DNA of 32,500 bases from Qipengyuania gaetbuli (GCF_009827315.1 NZ_WTYF01000003.1:1-32500); one strand, 5' to 3'; positions 8,101-15,773 are shown, counted from the stretch's first letter. Notes: a model not told the origin generated them from the sequence alone. Program-made: numbers and translations.

Positions 8101-9365
8101 AGACCTGGGGCAGAATTACCCGAGCTAAGAAGCTTTCTCTCGCGAACGTAGCGCACGCGGCAGCTGGCGGAGATGTGCAGCGAGCCCTTGATCTAGCTCG
8201 TTCCCACATTCGCCGAACGAGTGTGAAAGCCCACGCCTTTCGTAGGGCGACGAACTTCGGAGCAAGCAATCTCTACGCCACTCTGGAGCGTGCATCGTGT
8301 CTGGACCTATTCCGACCGGAGCCGCGCCCCATCGCTTGGCGGTACGAGGAAAAGAGGCGCGGGCGCTACCGAATTGTCTGCGACCCGCCGGTAGCAGTGC
8401 GCGTTGGTCAGCTCATAGCGAAGGAACTGCTGCGAGCTCAGTGGAACGCTCGACCGCACATCTTCGAATGGCCGGGTCACGGCGGCTGCCAAGGCGCGGT
8501 TGCGGCAGTGCGTGACGCACTCAACACTCATGGGCGCTACGTTGTGAGTGCGGACATCCGCGACTGCTATCCAACGTTCAACCCAGACTATCTCTACACC
8601 ACCAACATGCTCCCGCCTGAGTTTGTCGCAACTATGCTGGATAGTCGCCAGTTCAGGTACAGGGTCAAAGGGGATATTCCTTCCTCCATTGACCATACGG
8701 AGCAGACGCGCCCCCGGGGGCTTATGCAGGGCGGGGCGGCTTCCAGCACCTTCCTCGCTATCGCATTCGACGACCTTCCCGAGCACATGCCGGACGGTGT
8801 TGTACCGATCGTTTTTTCGGACAATATCATTCTGATCTGCCGGTCGGAAGTCGACTGCGAAGCCGCCGCCACCTCCCTCGGTCGGTATTTGGACGACAAC
8901 CCGGCGGGCGCGTTTTCTCCTTCGATCGAATTGGCTTGGGTCAGGTGTCACGCCGAGGATGCGGATAATCCGCACGCAGCGTCCCTTCCTCGTTCCTTCG
9001 AACAACTTGGCTATTGTTTCTGCACCAATAGCGCGGGCGACTGCATTGCAGTCCCCTCGGCTGCGAACGAACGCAAAGCCTGGCTGCGTGGGGCCCACTA
9101 CATTGCGGGGCAATCGCGCGGCCTTTCGCAGACGCCGACATTCCAGGACATCGTCCAGGAGGTGCTCGTCGGCTTCCCAGCGCGCTCTCCTGAAGCAGAC
9201 GAATATTTTGCCGGTGTTATGGAGCCAGAATACGTCGCTGTTTGCCGTGCGAGGCGGATGGTGGCCACGGGATCGACGCCCGATGGCTATGTCTGGATCG
9301 ATGGGCTCCCAGTGCGAAACCGCACCCGTAAGCCTCCCGCGCCACCTTGGACCTGTGAGGCATGA
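8097..9365 (+). CDS. Reverse-transcriptase-like protein with FSDN catalytic motif
   Basis: The 422-residue protein shows the reverse transcriptase blocks in order. RT1 appears as EKRRGRYRIVCDPP followed by VRVGQLIAKELL (85-112). Motif A is VVSADIRDCYPTF with Asp153. Motif B is RGLMQGGAASS (207-217). Motif C is IVFSDNIILICRS with Asp242, and the thumb-proximal block is FEQLGYCF (301-308). The usual YADD box is FSDN, so the first catalytic Asp is kept and the second is Asn. No intron maturase, HNH or integrase domain is seen, and I found no retron RNA or template/variable repeat pair. It therefore fits no RT class I can name; it could be an uncharacterised defence or element-borne RT. The start at 8097 is chosen for the ATGA overlap with alpA and the preceding GGGGA. 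The frame is open 51 bases further upstream, but that part overlaps alpA. Confidence 0.82.
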   Translation: MKTWGRITRAKKLSLANVAHAAAGGDVQRALDLARSHIRRTSVKAHAFRRATNFGASNLYATLERASCLDLFRPEPRPIAWRYEEKRRGRYRIVCDPPVAVRVGQLIAKELLRAQWNARPHIFEWPGHGGCQGAVAAVRDALNTHGRYVVSADIRDCYPTFNPDYLYTTNMLPPEFVATMLDSRQFRYRVKGDIPSSIDHTEQTRPRGLMQGGAASSTFLAIAFDDLPEHMPDGVVPIVFSDNIILICRSEVDCEAAATSLGRYLDDNPAGAFSPSIELAWVRCHAEDADNPHAASLPRSFEQLGYCFCTNSAGDCIAVPSAANERKAWLRGAHYIAGQSRGLSQTPTFQDIVQEVLVGFPARSPEADEYFAGVMEPEYVAVCRARRMVATGSTPDGYVWIDGLPVRNRTRKPPAPPWTCEA

Positions 9366-9721
9366 CTCGCCGCGCAGGATGGACCGAAGAAAGGCGAGAG
9401 CGCCAGCGGCAAGCGATTCAATGCTGGCGACCGTGGGATAAGTCGACCGGCCCCCGGACAAAAGAGGGCAAGGAGCGCTCGTCGCGGAACGCGACGCGCG
9501 AGCGAGAACTCCGGGAGGTTGAGACCTATATGCAACTGCTTAGCCTGCGGCGCGAAAGGGACGCAGGCGCACTCGGCGGCAAGATGCCATCCCCCGAACG
9601 TATGACTTGGTTGCAGGATGAGATCGCAGCCCTCGAAGCCGCTCTCGATCCGGATTCGGGCCTCGCCGAATTTCTTGCAGAATCCACCGAAAACGATGAT
9701 GATGCGTTTGACCCGATGTAA
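9362..9721 (+). CDS. Small STGPRT-motif protein, third gene of the AlpA-RT operon
   Basis: This 119-residue hydrophilic protein overlaps the RT stop as ATGA (9362-9365). The N-terminal half is very basic: WTEERRERQRQAIQCWRPW, then STGPRTKEGKERSSRNA (28-44). STGPRT-x-EGK-x-x-S-x-x-NA is a motif I have seen in many short proteins of bacteria and mobile elements, without known function. The C-terminal half is acidic and helical and ends ENDDDAFDPM. A basic head with an acidic tail suggests nucleic-acid or protein binding, possibly as a partner of the RT. The tight coupling suggests production in fixed ratio with it. Confidence 0.65.
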   Translation: MTRRAGWTEERRERQRQAIQCWRPWDKSTGPRTKEGKERSSRNATRERELREVETYMQLLSLRRERDAGALGGKMPSPERMTWLQDEIAALEAALDPDSGLAEFLAESTENDDDAFDPM

Positions 9722-9739
9722 CGCGCCGGAATTGTTGCG

Positions 9740-9759
9740 TTGTGGGGAAAATTGTGGGG
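9740..9759. repeat. Direct repeats TTGTGGGG beside tRNA-Ser
   Basis: TTGTGGGG occurs at 9740-9747 and 9752-9759, a 12-base period, about 60 bases from the tRNA 3' end. Short direct repeats in this position are typical of arm-type integrase binding sites next to an attachment site. No integrase gene is adjacent, so this is suggestive only. Confidence 0.35.
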
Positions 9760-9816
9760 GTGGCCTCCGGCTACAACGAAAAGTTCTCCACTTTTCAGGT
9801 GCATGCCTAGAAATGA

Positions 9817-9908
9817 TGGCGGAGACGGAGGGATTCGAACCCTCGATACCCGTTACCAGGTATGGCTCCTTAGCAGGGAGCTGGTTTCAGCCACTCACCC
9901 ACGTCTCC
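9817..9908 (-). tRNA. tRNA-Ser(GCU)
   Basis: The minus strand folds as a class II tRNA. The acceptor stem is GGAGACG with CGTCTCC and the discriminator base is G. The CCA tail is encoded in the DNA (9817-9819). The anticodon loop is CTGCTAA with anticodon GCT, the variable arm is long (TACC...GGTA), and the T loop is GGTTCGAATCC. The 3' end faces the accessory region to the left, the orientation expected if an integrative element entered at the tRNA 3' end. Confidence 0.95.
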
Positions 9909-9937
9909 GCATCGCAAGCCTCGGCTGCGAGGGGCGC

Positions 9938-9966
9938 GCTATAGCTAGGGGGGCACCGGCCATCAA
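9938..9966 (-). promoter_or_regulatory. Promoter of tRNA-Ser
   Basis: On the minus strand TTGATG (9961-9966) and TATAGC (9938-9943) are exactly 17 bases apart, about 30 bases before the mature tRNA. The region after the -10 is GC-rich (GCGCGCCCC), as expected of a stringently controlled stable-RNA promoter. Confidence 0.6.
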
Positions 9967-10132
9967 GTGCAATTCCTCCTTCCACGATTCACCGCTTCCC
10001 GGACTCGGTTCGGCGCGAATCCGATTCGGTTCATCGCCCTGTCATTGCCCGCCTGCTTGAAAGCGATTCTCCTGTCGCAGGTGACCTTCGTTGGCGCGCC
10101 TGCGGGCAGGGTCACGGGAAGGGAATATCGAG

Positions 10133-10927
10133 ATGAATACGGCACGCAGCATCCTAGTTAGCCTGGCCGCAGGGCTCGGCCTGCTTGCGACGCCCCTTGC
10201 GGCACAGGTCGAAACGGTCGATCCCGATGCCGCCTATGAAGCGGTCATCGACGGCGACCTGGAAGAGGCGCCGGGCGAGCCTTCGCCTTACGCGGACCCC
10301 GACACGCAGCCGACCATCGTGCTGCCCGAATTCGAGGACGAGGCTACTCCGGTCGAATCCGGCGCCCCGCCGGTCTGGTCCGAACAGTCCGCCGAAGAGG
10401 CAGCATCCGCCCGCGTCGCGAGCGCCAATATCGACGATCCGTCCACCACCTACCGCGAGGATGACCTCATCGGCGCGGCAGAGGGCGTGTTCGGCAAGGG
10501 CGCCGAAGGCCTGGCGCAGATGATCAAGAAACTGCTCGCCGACCAGGGCGAGCCAAACGGCTATATCGTCGGCCGCGAGGCAGGCGGCGCTTTCGTCGTC
10601 GGCGCGCGCTACGGTTCGGGCACGCTGTTCCACAAGGTGGAAGGCGAGATGCCGGTCTATTGGACCGGCCCGTCGATCGGCTTCGATGCCGGGGCGAACG
10701 CCGGCAGCACTTTCGTGCTGGTCTACAACCTCTACGACACGGAAGAGCTTTACGAGCGCTTCCCCGCCGCGGAAGGCCAAGCCTATCTGATCGGCGGCCT
10801 CACCGCGAGTTACGTGCGCAAGGGCGATGTCGTCCTCATTCCGATCCGCATGGGTGCCGGGCTCCGGCTCGGCGTCAACGCGGGCTACATGCGTTTTTCC
10901 AAGAAGCAGCGCTGGCTGCCGTTCTGA
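10133..10927 (+). CDS. EipA-family (DUF1134) envelope protein
   Basis: The 264-residue protein has a signal peptide (MNTARSILVSLAAGLGLLATPLAAQ) and an acidic, proline-rich linker to about residue 110. A well-conserved DUF1134 domain follows (YREDDLIGAAEGVFGKGAEGLA through FSKKQRWLPF). DUF1134 includes Brucella EipA, a periplasmic protein needed for cell-envelope integrity. The glycine-rich C-terminal half (GYIVGREAGGAFVVGARYGSGTL, WTGPSIGFDAGANAGS) is the family core. The ATG at 10133 is chosen over 10091 because it starts the signal peptide and GGGAA precedes it. It is monocistronic, with a strong terminator at 10983-11018. Confidence 0.85.
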   Translation: MNTARSILVSLAAGLGLLATPLAAQVETVDPDAAYEAVIDGDLEEAPGEPSPYADPDTQPTIVLPEFEDEATPVESGAPPVWSEQSAEEAASARVASANIDDPSTTYREDDLIGAAEGVFGKGAEGLAQMIKKLLADQGEPNGYIVGREAGGAFVVGARYGSGTLFHKVEGEMPVYWTGPSIGFDAGANAGSTFVLVYNLYDTEELYERFPAAEGQAYLIGGLTASYVRKGDVVLIPIRMGAGLRLGVNAGYMRFSKKQRWLPF

Positions 10928-10982
10928 GCCCCCAAAGGGCTGCCCCGAGCAGAGGTCGCACTCACAACAAGGGCTCCTATAC

Positions 10983-11018
10983 GGGCCGCAACCGAATTCC
11001 GGTTGCGGCCCTTCGTTT
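10983..11018 (+). terminator. Rho-independent terminator after the eipA-like gene
   Basis: A perfect 12-base-pair stem (GGGCCGCAACCG with CGGTTGCGGCCC) closes a 5-base loop and is followed by the T-rich TTCGTTTGTT. The aminotransferase start lies only 21 bases further on. Confidence 0.85.
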
Positions 11019-11038
11019 GTTGGGCGAAAGGGGCGCCC

Positions 11039-12220
11039 ATGCTCGATACACTTGACGCCCAGCCGCCAGACGCCCTCCTTGCCCTGATCAAAATGTACGC
11101 CGCCGACGAGCGCGCGGACAAGATCGACCTCGGCGTTGGGGTCTATCGCACCAATGAAGGCGCGACCCCGGTTTTCCGGGCGATCAAGCAGGCCGAACAG
11201 CGCCTGATCGACGAGCAGGACAGCAAATCCTATCTCGGCCCCGAAGGCGATACCGGCTTCGTGGAGGTGCTGCGCCCCTACATCTTCGGCAAGGACTGCC
11301 AGCTGACCGACCGCATCGGCGGCATGCAGACGCCGGGCGGCACGGGCGCAGTCCGGCTTGCCGTGGCGCTGGCCGCCAAGGCGGGCGTCACGCGCATCCA
11401 TCTCGGCATTCCCAGCTGGCCGAACCATGCCCAGATCCTCGATGACGTGGGCGTCGAAACCGTTCCCTTTCGCCATGCAACGCCCGAAGGCACGGCCGAT
11501 CTCGATGCCGTGCTCGGCGCGATCCGCACTGCCGGCCCCAAGGACGCGGTCCTGCTACACGGCTGCTGCCACAACCCGACCGGCATCGACTACACCGATG
11601 CGGAGTGGGGCGAGATTGCGAAGGCCTTCGCCGAAACCGGCGTGCTGCCGATCCTCGACATCGCCTATCAGGGCCTCGGCCACGGGATGGAGGAAGACGT
11701 CGCCGGTGTGCGCATCGTGCTGGATGCCGTGCCCGAAGCGCTGGTCGCCTACAGCTGCGACAAGAACTTCGGCCTCTACCGCGACCGCGTGGGTGCCTTC
11801 TATATGATGGCGAAGGAACCGGCGCAGCTGGCGGCCATCGTGTCGAATGCCAATGCGCTGGCCCGTGCGAACTGGTCGATGCCGCCCGATCACGGCGGCG
11901 CAGCGGTTCGCGTGGCGCTGAGCGACGCGGGCATGACGCAGGTCTGGCTGGACGAGCTCGACGAGATGCGCGCCCGCATGCGCCGCGTCCGCGACCGGCT
12001 GGCCGCCGCCGACAACGAAGTGCCGGGCCTCGGCCTTGCCGCGCTGGCCCAGCAGAACGGCCTGTTCGCCATGCTGCCGCTGTCCAAGGAGCAGATCACC
12101 AGCCTGCGGGAAGACCATGCCATCTACATGGCAGGATCGGGCCGGATCAACGTGGCCGGTCTCCATGCGGGCAATACCGACAAGTTCATCGCCGCGCTGG
12201 CCGACGTCACCAAGGGCTGA
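11039..12220 (+). CDS. Aromatic amino acid / aspartate aminotransferase, class I
   Basis: The 393-residue protein belongs to the PLP-dependent AspC/TyrB family, which transfers amino groups between aspartate or aromatic amino acids and 2-oxoglutarate. Family landmarks are LGVGVYRTNEGATPVFRAI (43-61), YLGPEGDTGF, the CHNPTGIDY loop, the LDIAYQGLGHG segment, and the PLP lysine in SCDKNFGLYRDRVGAF (Lys242). SGRINVAGL near the C-terminus belongs to the substrate-binding part. Length is normal for AspC/TyrB. Sequence alone does not separate aspartate from tyrosine preference. The ATG at 11039 fits the family N-terminus and has AAAGGGG upstream. The acetyltransferase gene follows after 6 bases, so they form an operon. 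Confidence 0.9.
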   Translation: MLDTLDAQPPDALLALIKMYAADERADKIDLGVGVYRTNEGATPVFRAIKQAEQRLIDEQDSKSYLGPEGDTGFVEVLRPYIFGKDCQLTDRIGGMQTPGGTGAVRLAVALAAKAGVTRIHLGIPSWPNHAQILDDVGVETVPFRHATPEGTADLDAVLGAIRTAGPKDAVLLHGCCHNPTGIDYTDAEWGEIAKAFAETGVLPILDIAYQGLGHGMEEDVAGVRIVLDAVPEALVAYSCDKNFGLYRDRVGAFYMMAKEPAQLAAIVSNANALARANWSMPPDHGGAAVRVALSDAGMTQVWLDELDEMRARMRRVRDRLAAADNEVPGLGLAALAQQNGLFAMLPLSKEQITSLREDHAIYMAGSGRINVAGLHAGNTDKFIAALADVTKG

Positions 12221-12226
12221 AGGCAC

Positions 12227-12766
12227 ATGGACCGGCAGCCGACCCTCGAGACCGAGCGGCTGCTGATCCGCCCGATGGCGCAAGACGACCGCGAGGCGCT
12301 CTTCGCGGTCGCCTCCGATCCGATGGTTTGGGAGCAGCATCCCATCCACGACCGCTGGCGGCGCGAGGTCTTCGACCGTTTTTTCGACGAATGCCTTGCC
12401 AGCGGTGGCGGCCTTGCTGTCATCCGCAAGGACACCGGCCGCGTGGTCGGCGCATCGCGCTATGACGTGTACGACCCCGAAGAGGGCGGCGTGGTCGAGA
12501 TCGGCTGGACCTATCTCGAACGCGCCTGCTGGGGGAAGGGCATCAACACCGAGATGAAGCGGGCCATGCTCGCCCATGCGCTGTCGCAGGTGGCGGTGGT
12601 CGAGTTCCGCGTGGGCGACACCAACTACCGTTCGCGCAACGCGCTCGAGGCCATCGGGGCGGAGCGCACGCGCAGCTACGAGGTCGACCGGTACCAGGGC
12701 AAGCGCGTGGTGCATCTGGTCTACGAGATCACCCGCGAGAGCTTCGCGTCAGGGCCACTGGCCTGA
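12227..12766 (+). CDS. GNAT-family N-acetyltransferase (RimJ/RimL type)
   Basis: The 179-residue protein has the GNAT acetyltransferase_3 layout: LETERLLIRPMAQDD at the N-terminus, a central VEIGWTYLERACWGKGINTEMK (acetyl-CoA loop, with W-G-K-G-I-N in place of the classic Q/R-x-x-G-x-G/A), then VEFRVGDTNYRSRNALEAIGAER, the motif B helix. Such proteins use acetyl-CoA to modify protein N-termini, small amines or antibiotics; the substrate here is unknown. It follows the aminotransferase by 6 bases with GAAGG just upstream, so the two are co-transcribed. It is followed by a long structured non-coding region. Confidence 0.8.
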   Translation: MDRQPTLETERLLIRPMAQDDREALFAVASDPMVWEQHPIHDRWRREVFDRFFDECLASGGGLAVIRKDTGRVVGASRYDVYDPEEGGVVEIGWTYLERACWGKGINTEMKRAMLAHALSQVAVVEFRVGDTNYRSRNALEAIGAERTRSYEVDRYQGKRVVHLVYEITRESFASGPLA

Positions 12767-12807
12767 TGTAGGATTGCGGCAGGACTTGCCGCAGGCAGGC
12801 TCCTACA
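12767..12807. repeat. Nested inverted repeat after the acetyltransferase gene
   Basis: The outer arms are TGTAGGA (12767-12773) and TCCTACA (12801-12807). An inner perfect 7-base pair, TGCGGCA with TGCCGCA, closes a 5-base loop. It starts directly after the acetyltransferase stop codon and is not followed by a T-run. It may be a weak terminator or an mRNA 3'-end structure. Confidence 0.4.
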
Positions 12808-13228
12808 GGCTGGAACACTTGGAACACGGTCCTGGCGGGAAAAACCTGGGACCTGTGCGAGATGCCGTTTTCGGTCGGTTTCGGGGTGGAATGCGGGCGA
12901 CGACATAGCCCGGTATCGTGCAGATTCGCGCCCGGTAGGAAACCCACGCGCAGCCTGCGATAAAGCCGTCCCCGGCTCGGTTCATCGCAGACTGTGCCCG
13001 AACCGCCCCCTGTGGTAACGGGGTATGCGAGGCTGTTAATAGGCTCGCAAGGTAGGCTTGCGCACGGGCTTCGCGGGCGGCGGTTCGTCTGTCCGTCCCA
13101 ACCAAAGCGATAAGAACCTACCAATTTGACGCGAAGGGGCTCTGACGGCCGGCGGGAATATCAGGGGAGCAGCGGTGCCAGCGGTACCGGACCTGCGTCG
13201 CCGGACGGTCAATCGAAGGAGCAAGATT
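12808..13228. other. Long non-coding region before the OmpA-family gene
   Basis: About 420 bases hold no gene I can support; the short frames lack ribosome binding sites. There are several dyads: GGTCC...GGACC around 12829-12853, TGCGAG...CTCGCA around 13025-13049, and a GC-rich palindrome-like stretch near 13005. The tandem GGAACAC at 12812-12826 does not fit a LexA box. The promoter of the OmpA-family gene must lie here, but I cannot place it. Confidence 0.45.
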
Positions 13229-14110
13229 ATGAAGTTCATTTCCAAGAGCGCTGTCGCCATTGCCGCGGTCAGCATGCTTGCCGTGCCGGTCGCCGGCGTT
13301 TCGGCACAGAATTACGACCAGCAGGAAGGCGAAGTGCTGACGACCGTTTATGGTGCAGCCCCGGCCGACCTGTCGGACATGCCGAAAGGCCCGGAAGTCG
13401 AAGGCATCATCTCGGCCCGCAAGGACGACAAGATCCAGGTCACGACCGCCGACGGCAACCGCACCGTGGTGACGCTCAGCGCGGCCACCGAAGTGCGTAG
13501 CAGCGGCGGCTTCCTCGGCCTCGACCGAGACAAGCTGGGGGCAGAAGCCCTGCTCAACGGCCTGCCGGTCACCGTGGAAACTGTCCAGTGGGGCGACCGC
13601 GGGCTGATCGCTGCCAAGGTCGCGGTCAAGAACAAGGACCTCAAGACCGCGCAGATGATCCAGAACGGTACCGACCAGCGCTTCACCGCCAATGAAGCGG
13701 CCACCGACGCGCTGCGCAGCCGTGTCGCCGACATCGACCAGTACAACGTCAAGGGCACGACCAACGTCTATTTCGACACCGGCAAGTACAACCTGTCGGA
13801 CGATGCGCGCCGCGACCTGTGCGATGCTGCCAACCAGGCGAATGCGACGGACAACGCGCTGCTTCTCGTGGTCGGCTACACCGATTCCACCGGCGATTAC
13901 GAGTTCAACCAGGAACTCAGCGAAAAGCGCGCCAGCCGCGTCGTGAACTACCTGCAGCAGCAGTGCGGCTGGAAGCCGTATCGCATGCTGACGCCGACGG
14001 GCATGGCTGAAGCCGACCCGGCAGCGGACAATTCGACCGAGGAAGGCAAGGCGCAGAACCGCCGCGTTGCCGTCAACATCCTCGTCAGCAAGAGCGTCGA
14101 CGGCCTCTAA
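13229..14110 (+). CDS. OmpA-family outer membrane / peptidoglycan-binding protein
   Basis: The 293-residue protein has a signal peptide (MKFISKSAVAIAAVSMLAVPVAGVSA). A middle domain of about 120 residues includes EGIISARKDDKIQVTTADG and VTLSAATEVRSSGG. The C-terminal OmpA-like domain spans about residues 175-290, with NVYFDTGKYNLSDDARRDL, VVGYTDSTGDYEFNQELSEKRA and NRRVAVNI. OmpA-like domains bind diaminopimelate in peptidoglycan; the TDSTGD and N-R-R-V residues of the fold are present. No beta-barrel is seen, so it is probably periplasmic or envelope-associated. The ATG at 13229 is chosen for AAGGAG 7-8 bases upstream and the signal peptide, not the longer frame from 13175. It is monocistronic with a strong terminator. 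Confidence 0.88.
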   Translation: MKFISKSAVAIAAVSMLAVPVAGVSAQNYDQQEGEVLTTVYGAAPADLSDMPKGPEVEGIISARKDDKIQVTTADGNRTVVTLSAATEVRSSGGFLGLDRDKLGAEALLNGLPVTVETVQWGDRGLIAAKVAVKNKDLKTAQMIQNGTDQRFTANEAATDALRSRVADIDQYNVKGTTNVYFDTGKYNLSDDARRDLCDAANQANATDNALLLVVGYTDSTGDYEFNQELSEKRASRVVNYLQQQCGWKPYRMLTPTGMAEADPAADNSTEEGKAQNRRVAVNILVSKSVDGL

Positions 14111-14136
14111 GGCCCGGCGCACAGCTTCGACTTCCG

Positions 14137-14172
14137 AGCGGGGCGGGCCATTGCGGCCTGCCCCGCTTTTTC
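14137..14172 (+). terminator. Rho-independent terminator after the OmpA-family gene
   Basis: A 13-pair stem with one G-T pair (AGCGGGGCGGGCC with GGCCTGCCCCGCT) closes a short loop and is followed by TTTTTCTTT. Confidence 0.88.
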
Positions 14173-14243
14173 TTTGTGCCGCCACCCCATTGCGCAGACG
14201 CGTTCGGGTGTTAGTCTTGCCCCCAATCACAGGGGAGATGATG

Positions 14244-15758
14244 ATGGTGCGGCTGACGACTTCATTCGGCGCGGTGGCGCTGCTGGCCTTCGCGGCTATT
14301 CCGGCGAATGCGGAAACGCCTGACCGTGACGAGATCCTCGGCACTGTGGTCGAACAGCGCGGGGCGACGGTGCAGGCGCTGCGCGACTGGATCGCCCTGC
14401 CGACCATCGCGGCGGAAAAGCGCAACACCACTGAAGGCGCGGAATACATGCGCAAGCTCGCGCTCGATGCAGGCTTCAAGCACGCCGAGATCATTCCTAC
14501 CGACGGCGTGCCGGGCGTGTTCGCCACGCTCGATGCGGGGGCCGACACCACGCTCGGCATCTATTTCATGTACGACGTGAAGCAGTACGACCCTGCAGAA
14601 TGGAGCTCGCCTCCGCTCGAAGGCAGGCTGGTCGACCGTCCGGGCGAAGGGCAGGCCATCATGGGGCGCGGCGCGGTCAACCAGAAGGGGCCCCAGACGG
14701 CATTCCTCGCCGCGATCAAGGCGATCCAGGCCAGCGGGCGCAAGCTGCCCGTCAACCTCGTGCTCGTGGCCGAGGGCGAGGAAGAGGTCGCCTCGACCAA
14801 TTTCCACCAGGTCGTTGCCGTGCCGCAGGTGCGCGAAGCCCTGTCCAAGACCATCGGCGTCTTCATCCCTTCTGCCGCGCAGAGCAAGGACGGCAGTGCC
14901 AACATCACGCTGGGGGCCAAGGGCGCGATCGAGTTCCAGCTGGTCGTGGGCGGCGAGACGTCGGACAAATATCCCAAGACCGATATCCACTCCTCCAACC
15001 ATGCGCGCATCGAAAGCCCCGTCTGGCGGCTGGTGAAGGCGCTCGACACGCTGGTCGCGGATGACGGGCACACGCCGGCCATCGACGGCTGGTTCGAAAA
15101 CGTGCGCCCGCTGACCGAGCGGCAAAAAGAGCTGATCGCGCAAGGTGCCAAGCTCAATCCCGAATCGGAAGTGAAGGCGCTGCTGGGCGTGGGCCGGTGG
15201 ATCGACGACGAACCCTATGTCACCAGCCTGGAGCGGCTGGTTTCGCAGCCCACGGTCAATATCCAGGGGTTGGTGGCAGGCTACATGGGGCCGGGCGGCA
15301 AGACCGTGCTGCCGGGCCGCGCGGAGGCGAAGCTGGAATTCCGCCTGGTGCCCGCGATGACCAAGGACGAGGCCGTGAGCAAGCTCAAGGCCCACCTCAC
15401 CAAGCGCGGCTTCGACGATGTGCAGGTGACGATTTCGGGCGGCTATGGCCCCAACGAGACCGAAGAGGACAGCACGCTGATCCGCGCGCAGAAGAAGCTC
15501 TTCGAACAGTCGGGCATCCCCTATTCGATCACGCCGCGCAGCGCGGGCAGCTGGCCGGGGGTCATCTTCAACGGCGCGCCGCTCAACCTGCCGGCCTCGC
15601 AGTTCGGCCTGAGCCGCGGGGGCGGGGCCCATGCGCCGAACGAATGGTTCCTGATCGAAAGTAGCGACCCCAAGGTGAACGGCATCGACGGGGCCACAAT
15701 GGCCTATGTCGATTATCTCTATGTGGTGGCGGAAGAGGCCGAAAGCGCCGCCGACTGA
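14244..15758 (+). CDS. Secreted M20-family metallopeptidase homologue with altered metal ligands
   Basis: The 504-residue protein has a signal peptide (VRLTTSFGAVALLAFAAIPANA) and the M20/M28-like dipeptidase fold. It keeps the VAEGEEEVAS motif (catalytic base and ligand Glu179/180), the dimerisation domain and a C-terminal GGAHAPNEW with the late metal His. Two canonical ligands differ. The H-x-D motif reads M109-Y-D111, and the bridging Asp of GRG-x-x-D-x-KG is Asn146 (GRGAVNQKG). It may be a conserved subfamily with another metal set, or an inactive homologue. Three ATG codons lie in a row (14238, 14241, 14244). The last is preferred because AGGGGAG (14231-14237) is then about 6 bases away. 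It converges with ribE. Confidence 0.8.
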   Translation: MVRLTTSFGAVALLAFAAIPANAETPDRDEILGTVVEQRGATVQALRDWIALPTIAAEKRNTTEGAEYMRKLALDAGFKHAEIIPTDGVPGVFATLDAGADTTLGIYFMYDVKQYDPAEWSSPPLEGRLVDRPGEGQAIMGRGAVNQKGPQTAFLAAIKAIQASGRKLPVNLVLVAEGEEEVASTNFHQVVAVPQVREALSKTIGVFIPSAAQSKDGSANITLGAKGAIEFQLVVGGETSDKYPKTDIHSSNHARIESPVWRLVKALDTLVADDGHTPAIDGWFENVRPLTERQKELIAQGAKLNPESEVKALLGVGRWIDDEPYVTSLERLVSQPTVNIQGLVAGYMGPGGKTVLPGRAEAKLEFRLVPAMTKDEAVSKLKAHLTKRGFDDVQVTISGGYGPNETEEDSTLIRAQKKLFEQSGIPYSITPRSAGSWPGVIFNGAPLNLPASQFGLSRGGGAHAPNEWFLIESSDPKVNGIDGATMAYVDYLYVVAEEAESAAD

Positions 15759-15773
15759 CGGCTGCGCGCGAGG

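Noticed and set aside
8097..9365. Group II intron, retron or diversity-generating retroelement
   Set aside because: There is no maturase or HNH domain, no msr-msd-like RNA in the 40-base leader, and no template/variable repeat pair or Avd gene. The RT motifs alone do not place it in these classes.
12812..12830. LexA-type box (tandem GGAACAC)
   Set aside because: The alphaproteobacterial SOS box needs GAAC-N7-GAAC. Here the spacing is 5, and the position is not before a repair gene.
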